The notes beneath the pieces are model-generated. The model searched no databases, was not told the DNA's origin, and was given only the letters and a program-made list of their open reading frames with translations. A DNA stretch of 36,963 nt from Skeletonema tropicum. Lineage: Eukaryota; Bacillariophyta; Thalassiosirophyceae; Thalassiosirales; Thalassiosiraceae. Of the stretch, positions 23,622 to 36,554 are shown piece after piece. Made by a program: the position numbers and the translations under genes. Each line of letters opens with the position of its first letter. The stretch's first letter is position 1. The stretch is taken from assembly GCA_037178625.1 (NCBI GenBank), contig JAWZXG010000068.1, positions 1 through 36,963 on the forward strand. Reading direction: 5' to 3'.

Positions 23622-24841
23622 ATGATGATTATGAAGAAGCAGCGAACAGCACGACGACGACGACTAAGCACTACCGTCGTGGCGGCGACGACAATTGCTC
23701 TTCTCTCAGTTGCCGCCACAATATCTGCATTTGCGCCGCCGCCATTGAGCGAGCGCATCATCTCTACTGCTACTGTTTCTCTCCAAAGCACCAGTTCTCA
23801 AAATCCATCATCATCATCGGACGAGGAGCTCACCATCGAAGGCTACTCACGCTGCCTCTCACCACGAGAAGCCAAACGATCCGTCAAGAATGAGTCCCGC
23901 CAATACAGTATCATCGATCGCAAGCCCAAGTGGCAAAGACCTCTTTCGTTGGTGTCCAAGGGAGTGAAGAAAGTGATTACCCAGAAGCCGAAGAAGCCTG
24001 GCTCGCTTATTTTGTTGAGGTGTGGGGAATCCAAGTGGACCAAGACTGGGCGGTTCACAGGTTGGGGTGAGTCTGAGTAGATTATACTTATCATGTATGT
24101 GTGCATGAATATATGCATACAATACATGCACATGCATAGAAACTATGTACTAACACTAACACGCTCGATCTACAATACCTCCACATCCACATTACACAAC
24201 ATACAGCCGATCCAGACATTATCAAACCAGGAATACTCGAAATGGAACATGCCGCTCGCCTCCTCCTAAGCGAGGGCTACGAACCAGACATCATCTACAC
24301 ATCACGATTAACCCGCGCCGTCAAAAGTACATGGGCAGTCCTCAACGAACTCAACGCTCCCTATTTGCCCGTCTACAAAAGTTGGCGTCTCAATGAACGG
24401 AATTATGGAGCATTGACTGGATTGAAAAAGATGGATGCCGCCAAAGAATTGGGTGTGGAGGTGGTGCAGGCTTGGAGGAATTCGCTCAAGGCTAGGCCAC
24501 CGCCGATGAAGAAGGATGATACGTATTATCCAGGAAAGGATCGCAGATACGAGGATCTTACGGAGGAGCAGATTCCCTTGACGGAGAGTTTGATGGATTG
24601 TATGGAGAGGGCTAGGCCGCTTTGGGAGTATGGGATTAGAAAGGAGCTTGAAGGGGGAATTGATGCTGCTGCCGTGTCAAGAATACACACAACAATCAAC
24701 TGGATAAGTAAGTATTTGATAACTTTTTGAATGATGATTTGCAATGAGAATGTGTGTTTGTGTGTGAGAGATAATATTAGAATACAATAATCATTACTAT
24801 TACTTTCTGCATTCCTTCCAGATTATTCAGCAAATAAATAA
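23622..24841 (+). CDS. Plastid-targeted phosphoglycerate mutase-like protein (unit 8)
   Basis: Exons are 23622-24066, 24207-24707 and 24822-24841, open, with the same protein as unit 1. Intron 1 has the extra A shared with units 4 and 5. The leader upstream carries TTTGTTGTGAG near 23481, a 3-nt expansion not seen elsewhere. Confidence 0.78.
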
Positions 24842-25107
24842 TAGATGATATCTTCCCTTGTAGAGCTCGTAGTAAGACAAATAGTGGCTCATTAGAAAGG
24901 CCATTCAATGCAGAATGAGCTACACCGCACCCTTTAGAATCATAAAAGCGCCTCTCATTTACTAACCCACACTATCGTATTTCCACGAACACCCCCCAAA
25001 CTCGTTCTCAATTCTCTATCTCGCTCCGATGTATCGTCTCCAGATAGATTCACCTTTTCCTCCATAACTTTTGATGAAGTGATTGTATGAAGGTGATGAG
25101 TAGTGAT

Positions 25108-26467
25108 TTGGAAAGCTCTCGCCACGCTCTATCGAATAGTACTATTGCCAAAGCCAAATATCGATGTTTTGTCAATCGATTCAACTCGAGAGGGGTCTAG
25201 AAAGTCAATCCCAGCGCCAAACTCGCCCCAAAATTTTCAGATTTTCATCAAAATGAACAGAATGACCTCCACCGCCATCAATAACAACATTACCACCAAT
25301 ATCATGAACATAATAAGTAATCACAGTTCGGGCAGGGGCCCTGCCCTCACAAAACACACTTCCCTTAATGCAGCGCCGTCCATGACAATTGTTACGTGCG
25401 AGATCTCAAAAAGCGACCACCTTCATCGCGGCAACCTCACAGTACTCACTGCTCGGGCTCCTGCGGTCGCCCTCGCACAATACAGATGCTGCACTGAGGC
25501 GCCGTCAATGATAGGTTGGCACGTCGAGGAGTGTGATCCATGTTAGGTTGGCACGACGTATTACTTATCACAGCTCGGGCAAGCCCTCGCTCTCACTGTC
25601 ATCTTCCACTTGCCTCGACTCCGCTCGGCATGTTGTTGTATTCATGTTCATTATCAATACCCTCCTCCTCCAACCACAAGCAACAACAACAACTCGCATC
25701 CTCCTTCTCCTCCAACATCATCGTCGTCGGCAATCTTAATCTTAGTCGTTGTTGCTTGTGGTTGGAGGAGGACGATCATTGCCGACGATGATGTTGGAGG
25801 AGGAGTACTGTACATACAGTTGCTTGTGGATGGTGGAGGAGATGTTGATTGACATTATTATTTATCATGCGTCCAACTCCTTCTTCTCATCATCCTTCCT
25901 CCTCCAACCACAACCAACATGCAGTATCGATGATGTGGTTGGAGGAGGAAGGATGAGAAGAAGTAGTGGCTTGTGGTTGGAGTAGTATGTATTATGTATT
26001 GTAGTGGTTGGAGGAGGAAGATGACAACATCGTCGTCAGCAACATCTATTACATCGTAGTACTATCTATCGCCGAGCGTAGTCGAGGCAAGTTAATGTTG
26101 TGATGGTGGATAGTAAGATGGACGATGGACGATGGACGATACCATACCGGAACTAAGTTCATGATCTTCGCTCCATTACGTGTCGTTCTTCAGCGAAGCG
26201 TTTGAATGCGCTGCACCTGAAGTTCATTGATGAGGCTGATCTAGGAGAAGTGTCTTCAGCGAAGCGTGCGAGGGCCCTGCCCGAGCACTGTTTTGTCACG
26301 TTGATTTAGGTGGTCGCTTTTTTTGGATCTTCGACGTATTGTACCGACTGTCTGGATGAGGCTGATCGTAAAGAGTGTAATTGCGAGGGCTTGCCCGAGC
26401 AGTGTTTATTAATTTTGACGATGGCAATAATGGTACTAATCGATAGAGCTTCAAAAGAGCTTTCCAA
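25108..26467. mobile_element. Foldback-like element (unit 8)
   Basis: Consensus-like. The interleaved inverted repeats lie at 25663-25802 and the hairpin at 25880-25963. Confidence 0.6.
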
Positions 26468-26984
26468 CGGTGGTCATATTGTTGGTTTTGATAATTTTGA
26501 CATATGATGTGAAAATCGGGATGGGAGGCCGAATTTCAAGCCACTGGTCACTTTCTGACCCTGTTTTTGACCGAATCTATCTGTAAAAAGTCCTCCAATC
26601 AAGCTGATTATACGCCTAATCGATAGAGCTTGATTAGAGCTTTCCAAAACGCCACTGATCGTCATGATTGGGCCTCTAGAAGGCAAGATACGGCAAGATA
26701 ATATTAGATATTCAAATCATGGTGCATTTGGATTGAAGCAAGGTCTTGGATGGAGAAGGTGGTACCGGATGCTCGGAACGAGATGTCCGTCTGATGATGA
26801 CCATCTGCTGCTGCTCTATCTCCGCTCCCGCCATATCTTGACAGCTTTGTGAGTTGAGGAACACAACACACAACGCAACATGTATGCGCAATGCCTGCAT
26901 GAAGATCTTCCTCGCCCGGATCGGAGGAACATTACATACTGCATAATCCATGCCATCACAGCATACCATACCATAGCAATCAAG

Positions 26985-28204
26985 ATGATGATTATGAAGA
27001 AGCAGCGAACAGCACGACGACGACGACTAAGCACTACCGTCGTGGCGGCGACGACAATTGCTCTTCTCTCAGTTGCCGCCACAATATCTGCATTTGCGCC
27101 GCCGCCATTGAGCGAGCGCATCATCTCTACTGCTACTGTTTCTCTCCAAAGCACCAGTTCTCAAAATCCATCATCATCATCGGACGAGGAGCTCACCATC
27201 GAAGGCTACTCACGCTGCCTCTCACCACGAGAAGCCAAACGATCCGTCAAGAATGAGTCCCGCCAATACAGTATCATCGATCGCAAGCCCAAGTGGCAAA
27301 GACCTCTTTCGTTGGTGTCCAAGGGAGTGAAGAAAGTGATTACCCAGAAGCCGAAGAAGCCTGGCTCGCTTATTTTGTTGAGGTGTGGGGAATCCAAGTG
27401 GACCAAGACTGGGCGGTTCACAGGTTGGGGTGAGTCTGAGTAGATTATACTTATCATGTATGTGTGCATGAATATATGCATACAATACATGCACATGCAT
27501 AGAACTATGTACTAACACTAACACGCTCGATCTACAATACCTCCACATCCACATTACACAACATACAGCCGATCCAGACATTATCAAACCAGGAATACTC
27601 GAAATGGAACATGCCGCTCGCCTCCTCCTAAGCGAGGGCTACGAACCAGACATCATCTACACATCACGATTAACCCGCGCCGTCAAAAGTACATGGGCAG
27701 TCCTCAACGAACTCAACGCTCCCTATTTGCCCGTCTACAAAAGTTGGCGTCTCAATGAACGGAATTATGGAGCATTGACTGGATTGAAAAAAGATGGATG
27801 CCGCCAAAGAATTGGGTGTGGAGGTGGTGCAGGCTTGGAGGAATTCGCTCAAGGCTAGGCCACCGCCGATGAAGAAGGATGATACGTATTATCCAGGAAA
27901 GGATCGCAGATACGAGGATCTTACGGAGGAGCAGATTCCCTTGACGGAGAGTTTGATGGATTGTATGGAGAGGGCTAGGCCGCTTTGGGAGTATGGGATT
28001 AGAAAGGAGCTTGAAGGGGGAATTGATGCTGCTGCCGTGTCAAGAATACACACAACAATCAACTGGATAAGTAAGTATTTGATAACTTTTTGAATGATGA
28101 TTTGCAATGAGAATGTGTGTTTGTGTGTGAGAGATAATATTAGAATACAATAATCATTACTATTACTTTCTGCATTCCTTCCAGATTATTCAGCAAATAA
28201 ATAA
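26985..28204 (+). pseudogene. Mutase-like gene, one-base frameshift in exon 2 (unit 9)
   Basis: Exon equivalents are 26985-27429, 27569-28070 and 28185-28204. An extra A in TTGAAAAAAGATGG (near 27787) shifts frame after L-T-G-L-K-K and stops at about 27858. Without it the copy would be identical in translation to unit 1. The same six-A run occurs in unit 7. Homopolymer length is the likely error class, so the break may not be real. Confidence 0.72.
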
Positions 28205-28470
28205 TAGATGATATCTTCCCTTGTAGAGCTCGTAGTAAGACAAATAGTGGCTCATTAGAAAGGCCATTCAATGCAGAATGAGCTACACCGCACCCTTTAG
28301 AATCATAAAAGCGCCTCTCATTTACTAACCCACACTATCGTATTTCCACGAACACCCCCCAAACTCGTTCTCAATTCTCTATCTCGCTCCGATGTATCGT
28401 CTCCAGATAGATTCACCTTTTCCTCCATAACTTTTGATGAAGTGATTGTATGAAGGTGATGAGTAGTGAT

Positions 28471-29829
28471 TTGGAAAGCTCTCGCCACGCTCTATCGAAT
28501 AGTACTATTGCCAAAGCCAAATATCGATGTTTTGTCAATCGATTCAACTCGAGAGGGGTCTAGAAAGTCAATCCCAGCGCCAAACTCGCCCCAAAATTTT
28601 CAGATTTTCATCAAAATGAACAGAATGACCTCCACCGCCATCAATAACAACATTACCACCAATATCATGAACATAATAAGTAATCACAGTTCGGGCAGGG
28701 GCCCTGCCCTCACAAAACACACTTCCTTAATGCAGCGCCGTCCATGACAATTGTTACGTGCGAGATCTCAAAAAGCGACCACCTTCATCGCGGCAACCTC
28801 ACAGTACTCACTGCTCGGGCTCCTGCGGTCGCCCTCGCACAATACAGATGCTGCACTGAGGCGCCGTCAATGATAGGTTGGCACGTCGAGGAGTGTGATC
28901 CATGTTAGGTTGGCACGACGTATTACTTATCACAGCTCGGGCAAGCCCTCGCTCTCACTGTCATCTTCCACTTGCCTCGACTCCGCTCGGCATGTTGTTG
29001 TATTCATGTTCATTATCAATACCCTCCTCCTCCAACCACAAGCAACAACAACAACTCGCATCCTCCTTCTCCTCCAACATCATCGTCGTCGGCAATCTTA
29101 ATCTTAGTCGTTGTTGCTTGTGGTTGGAGGAGGACGATCATTGCCGACGATGATGTTGGAGGAGGAGTACTGTACATACAGTTGCTTGTGGATGGTGGAG
29201 GAGATGTTGATTGACATTATTATTTATCATGCGTCCAACTCCTTCTTCTCATCATCCTTCCTCCTCCAACCACAACCAACATGCAGTATCGATGATGTGG
29301 TTGGAGGAGGAAGGATGAGAAGAAGTAGTGGCTTGTGGTTGGAGTAGTATGTATTATGTATTGTAGTGGTTGGAGGAGGAAGATGACAACATCGTCGTCA
29401 GCAACATCTATTACATCGTAGTACTATCTATCGCCGAGCGTAGTCGAGGCAAGTTAATGTTGTGATGGTGGATAGTAAGATGGACGATGGACGATGGACG
29501 ATACCATACCGGAACTAAGTTCATGATCTTCGCTCCATTACGTGTCGTTCTTCAGCGAAGCGTTTGAATGCGCTGCACCTGAAGTTCATTGATGAGGCTG
29601 ATCTAGGAGAAGTGTCTTCAGCGAAGCGTGCGAGGGCCCTGCCCGAGCACTGTTTTGTCACGTTGATTTAGGTGGTCGCTTTTTTTGGATCTTCGACGTA
29701 TTGTACCGACTGTCTGGATGAGGCTGATCGTAAAGAGTGTAATTGCGAGGGCTTGCCCGAGCAGTGTTTATTAATTTTGACGATGGCAATAATGGTACTA
29801 ATCGATAGAGCTTCAAAAGAGCTTTCCAA
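28471..29829. mobile_element. Foldback-like element (unit 9)
   Basis: Carries CTTCCTTA near 28723, as in units 2 and 6. The interleaved inverted repeats lie at 29025-29164 and the hairpin at 29242-29325. Confidence 0.6.
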
Positions 29830-30346
29830 CGGTGGTCATATTGTTGGTTTTGATAATTTTGACATATGATGTGAAAATCGGGATGGGAGGCCGAATTTCA
29901 AGCCACTGGTCACTTTCTGACCCTGTTTTTGACCGAATCTATCTGTAAAAAGTCCTCCAATCAAGCTGATTATACGCCTAATCGATAGAGCTTGATTAGA
30001 GCTTTCCAAAACGCCACTGATCGTCATGATTGGGCCTCTAGAAGGCAAGATACGGCAAGATAATATTAGATATTCAAATCATGGTGCATTTGGATTGAAG
30101 CAAGGTCTTGGATGGAGAAGGTGGTACCGGATGCTCGGAACGAGATGTCCGTCTGATGATGACCATCTGCTGCTGCTCTATCTCCGCTCCCGCCATATCT
30201 TGACAGCTTTGTGAGTTGAGGAACACAACACACAACGCAACATGTATGCGCAATGCCTGCATGAAGATCTTCCTCGCCCGGATCGGAGGAACATTACATA
30301 CTGCATAATCCATGCCATCACAGCATACCATACCATAGCAATCAAG

Positions 30347-31565
30347 ATGATGATTATGAAGAAGCAGCGAACAGCACGACGACGACGACTAAGCACTACC
30401 GTCGTGGCGGCGACGACAATTGCTCTTCTCTCAGTTGCCGCCACAATATCTGCATTTGCGCCGCCGCCATTGAGCGAGCGCATCATCTCTACTGCTACTG
30501 TTTCTCTCCAAAGCACCAGTTCTCAAAATCCATCATCATCATCGGACGAGGAGCTCACCATCGAAGGCTACTCACGCTGCCTCTCACCACGAGAAGCCAA
30601 ACGATCCGTCAAGAATGAGTCCCGCCAATACAGTATCATCGATCGCAAGCCCAAGTGGCAAAGACCTCTTTCGTTGGTGTCCAAGGGAGTGAAGAAAGTG
30701 ATTACCCAGAAGCCGAAGAAGCCTGGCTCGCTTATTTTGTTGAGGTGTGGGGAATCCAAGTGGACCAAGACTGGGCGGTTCACAGGTTGGGGTGAGTCTG
30801 AGTAGATTATACTTATCATGTATGTGTGCATGAATATATGCATACAATACATGCACATGCATAGAACTATGTACTAACACTAACACGCTCGATCTACAAT
30901 ACCTCCACATCCACATTACACAACATACAGCCGATCCAGACATTATCAAACCAGGAATACTCGAAATGGAACATGCCGCTCGCCTCCTCCTAAGCGAGGG
31001 CTACGAACCAGACATCATCTACACATCACGATTAACCCGCGCCGTCAAAAGTACATGGGCAGTCCTCAACGAACTCAACGCTCCCTATTTGCCCGTCTAC
31101 AAAAGTTGGCGTCTCAATGAACGGAATTATGGAGCATTGACTGGATTGAAAAAGATGGATGCCGCCAAAGAATTGGGTGTGGAGGTGGTGCAGGCTTGGA
31201 GGAATTCGCTCAAGGCTAGGCCACCGCCGATGAAGAAGGATGATACGTATTATCCAGGAAAGGATCGCAGATACGAGGATCTTACGGAGGAGCAGATTCC
31301 CTTGACGGAGAGTTTGATGGATTGTATGGAGAGGGCTAGGCCGCTTTGGGAGTATGGGATTAGAAAGGAGCTTGAAGGGGGAATTGATGCTGCTGCCGTG
31401 TCAAGAATACACACAACAATCAACTGGATAAGTAAGTATTTGATAACTTTTTGAATGATGATTTGCAATGAGAATGTGTGTTTGTGTGTGAGAGATAATA
31501 TTAGAATACAATAATCATTACTATTACTTTCTGCATTCCTTCCAGATTATTCAGCAAATAAATAA
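30347..31565 (+). CDS. Plastid-targeted phosphoglycerate mutase-like protein (unit 10, consensus copy)
   Basis: Exons are 30347-30791, 30931-31431 and 31546-31565, open, with the same protein as unit 1. Its unit (30299-33660) is exactly 3,362 bp, the modal period, so I use it as the reference unit for the structural features below. Confidence 0.8.
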
Positions 31566-32386
31566 TAGATGATATCTTCCCTTGTAGAGCTCGTAGTAAG
31601 ACAAATAGTGGCTCATTAGAAAGGCCATTCAATGCAGAATGAGCTACACCGCACCCTTTAGAATCATAAAAGCGCCTCTCATTTACTAACCCACACTATC
31701 GTATTTCCACGAACACCCCCCAAACTCGTTCTCAATTCTCTATCTCGCTCCGATGTATCGTCTCCAGATAGATTCACCTTTTCCTCCATAACTTTTGATG
31801 AAGTGATTGTATGAAGGTGATGAGTAGTGATTTGGAAAGCTCTCGCCACGCTCTATCGAATAGTACTATTGCCAAAGCCAAATATCGATGTTTTGTCAAT
31901 CGATTCAACTCGAGAGGGGTCTAGAAAGTCAATCCCAGCGCCAAACTCGCCCCAAAATTTTCAGATTTTCATCAAAATGAACAGAATGACCTCCACCGCC
32001 ATCAATAACAACATTACCACCAATATCATGAACATAATAAGTAATCACAGTTCGGGCAGGGGCCCTGCCCTCACAAAACACACTTCCCTTAATGCAGCGC
32101 CGTCCATGACAATTGTTACGTGCGAGATCTCAAAAAGCGACCACCTTCATCGCGGCAACCTCACAGTACTCACTGCTCGGGCTCCTGCGGTCGCCCTCGC
32201 ACAATACAGATGCTGCACTGAGGCGCCGTCAATGATAGGTTGGCACGTCGAGGAGTGTGATCCATGTTAGGTTGGCACGACGTATTACTTATCACAGCTC
32301 GGGCAAGCCCTCGCTCTCACTGTCATCTTCCACTTGCCTCGACTCCGCTCGGCATGTTGTTGTATTCATGTTCATTATCAATACCC

Positions 32387-32526
32387 TCCTCCTCCAACCA
32401 CAAGCAACAACAACAACTCGCATCCTCCTTCTCCTCCAACATCATCGTCGTCGGCAATCTTAATCTTAGTCGTTGTTGCTTGTGGTTGGAGGAGGACGAT
32501 CATTGCCGACGATGATGTTGGAGGAG
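32387..32526. repeat. Interleaved inverted repeats, pseudoknot order (unit 10)
   Basis: Segment A (32387-32411) is a perfect 25-nt reverse complement of A' (32472-32496). Segment B (32431-32458) complements B' (32502-32526) over 25 bp with one extra GTC triplet in B. The order A-B-A'-B' means both helices cannot form as simple nested hairpins; they would compete or form a pseudoknot. The same arrangement exists in every unit: 2088-2227, 5467-5606, 8838-8977, 12201-12340, 15565-15704, 18926-19065, 22290-22431, 25663-25802, 29025-29164 and 35750-35889. Confidence 0.85.
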
Positions 32527-32603
32527 GAGTACTGTACATACAGTTGCTTGTGGATGGTGGAGGAGATGTTGATTGACATTATTATTTATCATGCGTCCAA
32601 CTC

Positions 32604-32687
32604 CTTCTTCTCATCATCCTTCCTCCTCCAACCACAACCAACATGCAGTATCGATGATGTGGTTGGAGGAGGAAGGATGAGAAGAAG
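32604..32687. repeat. Long hairpin, 30-bp stem (unit 10)
   Basis: The left stem 32604-32636 and right stem 32658-32687 pair over 30 bp, with a single 3-nt bulge on the left strand and a 21-nt loop containing ATCGATGA. The right stem shares TGTGGTTGGAGGAGGA with segment A' of the interleaved repeat (32481-32496), so alternative pairings are possible. Shape and size resemble a small-RNA precursor, but foldback elements make such stems too. Other copies: 2305-2388, 5684-5767, 9055-9138, 12418-12501, 15782-15865, 19143-19226, 22511-22595, 25880-25963, 29242-29325 and 35967-36050. Confidence 0.85.
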
Positions 32688-32840
32688 TAGTGGCTTGTGG
32701 TTGGAGTAGTATGTATTATGTATTGTAGTGGTTGGAGGAGGAAGATGACAACATCGTCGTCAGCAACATCTATTACATCGTAGTACTATCTATCGCCGAG
32801 CGTAGTCGAGGCAAGTTAATGTTGTGATGGTGGATAGTAA

Positions 32841-32864
32841 GATGGACGATGGACGATGGACGAT
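32841..32864. repeat. Short tandem repeat, 7-bp unit (ATGGACG)x3
   Basis: Three consecutive ATGGACG units lie at the inner side of the right arm. The copy number is the same in every unit I read, for example about 2543-2566 and 5931-5954. It is a minor microsatellite with no sign of length variation between units. Confidence 0.7.
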
Positions 32865-33160
32865 ACCATACCGGAACTAAGTTCATGATCTTCGCTCCAT
32901 TACGTGTCGTTCTTCAGCGAAGCGTTTGAATGCGCTGCACCTGAAGTTCATTGATGAGGCTGATCTAGGAGAAGTGTCTTCAGCGAAGCGTGCGAGGGCC
33001 CTGCCCGAGCACTGTTTTGTCACGTTGATTTAGGTGGTCGCTTTTTTTGGATCTTCGACGTATTGTACCGACTGTCTGGATGAGGCTGATCGTAAAGAGT
33101 GTAATTGCGAGGGCTTGCCCGAGCAGTGTTTATTAATTTTGACGATGGCAATAATGGTAC

Positions 33161-33370
33161 TAATCGATAGAGCTTCAAAAGAGCTTTCCAACGGTGGTCA
33201 TATTGTTGGTTTTGATAATTTTGACATATGATGTGAAAATCGGGATGGGAGGCCGAATTTCAAGCCACTGGTCACTTTCTGACCCTGTTTTTGACCGAAT
33301 CTATCTGTAAAAAGTCCTCCAATCAAGCTGATTATACGCCTAATCGATAGAGCTTGATTAGAGCTTTCCA
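33161..33370 (+). repeat. Pair of 30-bp direct repeats, 180 bp apart (unit 10)
   Basis: Copies lie at 33161-33190 and 33341-33370, 27 of 30 bases identical (TAATCGATAGAGCTT, then AGAGCTTTCCA). Inside each copy AGAGCTT occurs twice with an 11-bp step, about one helical turn. An inverted, more diverged copy forms the left end of the foldback element at 31832-31865. Three copies per unit, two orientations, suggests a protein-binding or element-end motif (inference). Confidence 0.75.
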
Positions 33371-33708
33371 AAACGCCACTGATCGTCATGATTGGGCCTC
33401 TAGAAGGCAAGATACGGCAAGATAATATTAGATATTCAAATCATGGTGCATTTGGATTGAAGCAAGGTCTTGGATGGAGAAGGTGGTACCGGATGCTCGG
33501 AACGAGATGTCCGTCTGATGATGACCATCTGCTGCTGCTCTATCTCCGCTCCCGCCATATCTTGACAGCTTTGTGAGTTGAGGAACACAACACACAACGC
33601 AACATGTATGCGCAATGCCTGCATGAAGATCTTCCTCGCCCGGATCGGAGGAACATTACATACTGCATAATCCATGCCATCACAGCATACCATACCATAG
33701 CAATCAAG

Positions 33709-34927
33709 ATGATGATTATGAAGAAGCAGCGAACAGCACGACGACGACGACTAAGCACTACCGTCGTGGCGGCGACGACAATTGCTCTTCTCTCAGTTGC
33801 CGCCACAATATCTGCATTTGCGCCGCCGCCATTGAGCGAGCGCATCATCTCTACTGCTACTGTTTCTCTCCAAAGCACCAGTTCTCAAAATCCATCATCA
33901 TCATCGGACGAGGAGCTCACCATCGAAGGCTACTCACGCTGCCTCTCACCACGAGAAGCCAAACGATCCGTCAAGAATGAGTCCCGCCAATACAGTATCA
34001 TCGATCGCAAGCCCAAGTGGCAAAGACCTCTTTCGTTGGTGTCCAAGGGAGTGAAGAAAGTGATTACCCAGAAGCCGAAGAAGCCTGGCTCGCTTATTTT
34101 GTTGAGGTGTGGGGAATCCAAGTGGACCAAGACTGGGCGGTTCACAGGTTGGGGTGAGTCTGAGTAGATTATACTTATCATGTATGTGTGCATGAATATA
34201 TGCATACAATACATGCACATGCATAGAACTATGTACTAACACTAACACGCTCGATCTACAATACCTCCACATCCACATTACACAACATACAGCCGATCCA
34301 GACATTATCAAACCAGGAATACTCGAAATGGAACATGCCGCTCGCCTCCTCCTAAGCGAGGGCTACGAACCAGACATCATCTACACATCACGATTAACCC
34401 GCGCCGTCAAAAGTACATGGGCAGTCCTCAACGAACTCAACGCTCCCTATTTGCCCGTCTACAAAAGTTGGCGTCTCAATGAACGGAATTATGGAGCATT
34501 GACTGGATTGAAAAAGATGGATGCCGCCAAAGAATTGGGTGTGGAGGTGGTGCAGGCTTGGAGGAATTCGCTCAAGGCTAGGCCACCGCCGATGAAGAAG
34601 GATGATACGTATTATCCAGGAAAGGATCGCAGATACGAGGATCTTACGGAGGAGCAGATTCCCTTGACGGAGAGTTTGATGGATTGTATGGAGAGGGCTA
34701 GGCCGCTTTGGGAGTATGGGATTAGAAAGGAGCTTGAAGGGGGAATTGATGCTGCTGCCGTGTCAAGAATACACACAACAATCAACTGGATAAGTAAGTA
34801 TTTGATAACTTTTTGAATGATGATTTGCAATGAGAATGTGTGTTTGTGTGTGAGAGATAATATTAGAATACAATAATCATTACTATTACTTTCTGCATTC
34901 CTTCCAGATTATTCAGCAAATAAATAA
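33709..34927 (+). CDS. Plastid-targeted phosphoglycerate mutase-like protein (unit 11)
   Basis: Exons are 33709-34153, 34293-34793 and 34908-34927, open, with the same protein as unit 1. It is the last gene copy in the window; its unit is cut about 60 bp before completion. Confidence 0.78.
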
Positions 34928-35192
34928 TAGATGATATCTTCCCTTGTAGAGCTCGTAGTAAGACAAATAGTGGCTCATTAGAAAGGCCATTCAATGCAGA
35001 ATGAGCTACACCGCACCCTTTAGAATCATAAAAGCGCCTCTCATTTACTAACCCACACTATCGTATTTCCACGAACACCCCCCAACTCGTTCTCAATTCT
35101 CTATCTCGCTCCGATGTATCGTCTCCAGATAGATTCACCTTTTCCTCCATAACTTTTGATGAAGTGATTGTATGAAGGTGATGAGTAGTGAT

Positions 35193-36554
35193 TTGGAAAG
35201 CTCTCGCCACGCTCTATCGAATAGTACTATTGCCAAAGCCAAATATCGATGTTTTTGTCAATCGATTCAACTCGAGAGGGGTCTAGAAAGTCAATCCCAG
35301 CGCCAAACTCGCCCCAAAATTTTCAGATTTTCATCAAAATGAACAGAATGACCTCCACCGCCATCAATAACAACATTACCACCAATATCATGAACATAAT
35401 AAGTAATCACAGTTCGGGCAGGGGCCCTGCCCTCACAAAACACACTTCCCTTAATGCAGCGCCGTCCATGACAATTGTTACGTGCGAGATCTCAAAAAAG
35501 CGACCACCTTCATCGCGGCAACCTCACAGTACTCACTGCTCGGGCTCCTGCGGTCGCCCTCGCACAATACAGATGCTGCACTGAGGCGCCGTCAATGATA
35601 GGTTGGCACGTCGAGGAGTGTGATCCATGTTAGGTTGGCACGACGTATTACTTATCACAGCTCGGGCAAGCCCTCGCTCTCACTGTCATCTTCCACTTGC
35701 CTCGACTCCGCTCGGCATGTTGTTGTATTCATGTTCATTATCAATACCCTCCTCCTCCAACCACAAGCAACAACAACAACTCGCATCCTCCTTCTCCTCC
35801 AACATCATCGTCGTCGGCAATCTTAATCTTAGTCGTTGTTGCTTGTGGTTGGAGGAGGACGATCATTGCCGACGATGATGTTGGAGGAGGAGTACTGTAC
35901 ATACAGTTGCTTGTGGATGGTGGAGGAGATGTTGATTGACATTATTATTTATCATGCGTCCAACTCCTTCTTCTCATCATCCTTCCTCCTCCAACCACAA
36001 CCAACATGCAGTATCGATGATGTGGTTGGAGGAGGAAGGATGAGAAGAAGTAGTGGCTTGTGGTTGGAGTAGTATGTATTATGTATTGTAGTGGTTGGAG
36101 GAGGAAGATGACAACATCGTCGTCAGCAACATCTATTACATCGTAGTACTATCTATCGCCGAGCGTAGTCGAGGCAAGTTAATGTTGTGATGGTGGATAG
36201 TAAGATGGACGATGGACGATGGACGATACCATACCGGAACTAAGTTCATGATCTTCGCTCCATTACGTGTCGTTCTTCAGCGAAGCGTTTGAATGCGCTG
36301 CACCTGAAGTTCATTGATGAGGCTGATCTAGGAGAAGTGTCTTCAGCGAAGCGTGCGAGGGCCCTGCCCGAGCACTGTTTTGTCACGTTGATTTAGGTGG
36401 TCGCTTTTTTTGGATCTTCGACGTATTGTACCGACTGTCTGGATGAGGCTGATCGTAAAGAGTGTAATTGCGAGGGCTTGCCCGAGCAGTGTTTATTAAT
36501 TTTGACGATGGCAATAATGGTACTAATCGATAGAGCTTCAAAAGAGCTTTCCAA
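35193..36554. mobile_element. Foldback-like element (unit 11)
   Basis: Carries six A in CTCAAAAAAGCG (near 35493), shared only with unit 1, and an extra T in GATGTTTTTGTC near 35250. The interleaved inverted repeats lie at 35750-35889 and the hairpin at 35967-36050. Confidence 0.6.

Larger units (their letters stand above)
31832..33191. mobile_element. Foldback-like element (unit 10, reference copy)
   Basis: Outer ends are 31832-31865 (left) and 33157-33191 (right, inverted). The inner inverted pair is 32333-32354 and 32794-32815, with 20 of 22 bases matching. GC-rich palindromic motifs lie at 32054-32070, 32171-32202 and 32293-32314 in the left arm, and at 32991-33014 and 33107-33128, inverted, in the right arm. 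The right arm itself is partly duplicated: GATGAGGCTGAT occurs at 32953 and 33079, each followed by a GAGGG...CCCGAGCA motif. The core contains the two structured segments listed separately. Confidence 0.62.

Noticed and set aside
31827..32270. 147-codon plus-strand open frame in the left arm (units 4, 5, 8 and 10)
   Set aside because: The frame is broken or altered in the other seven units by one-base indels, overlaps the inverted arm, shows no domain, and lacks a plausible start context.
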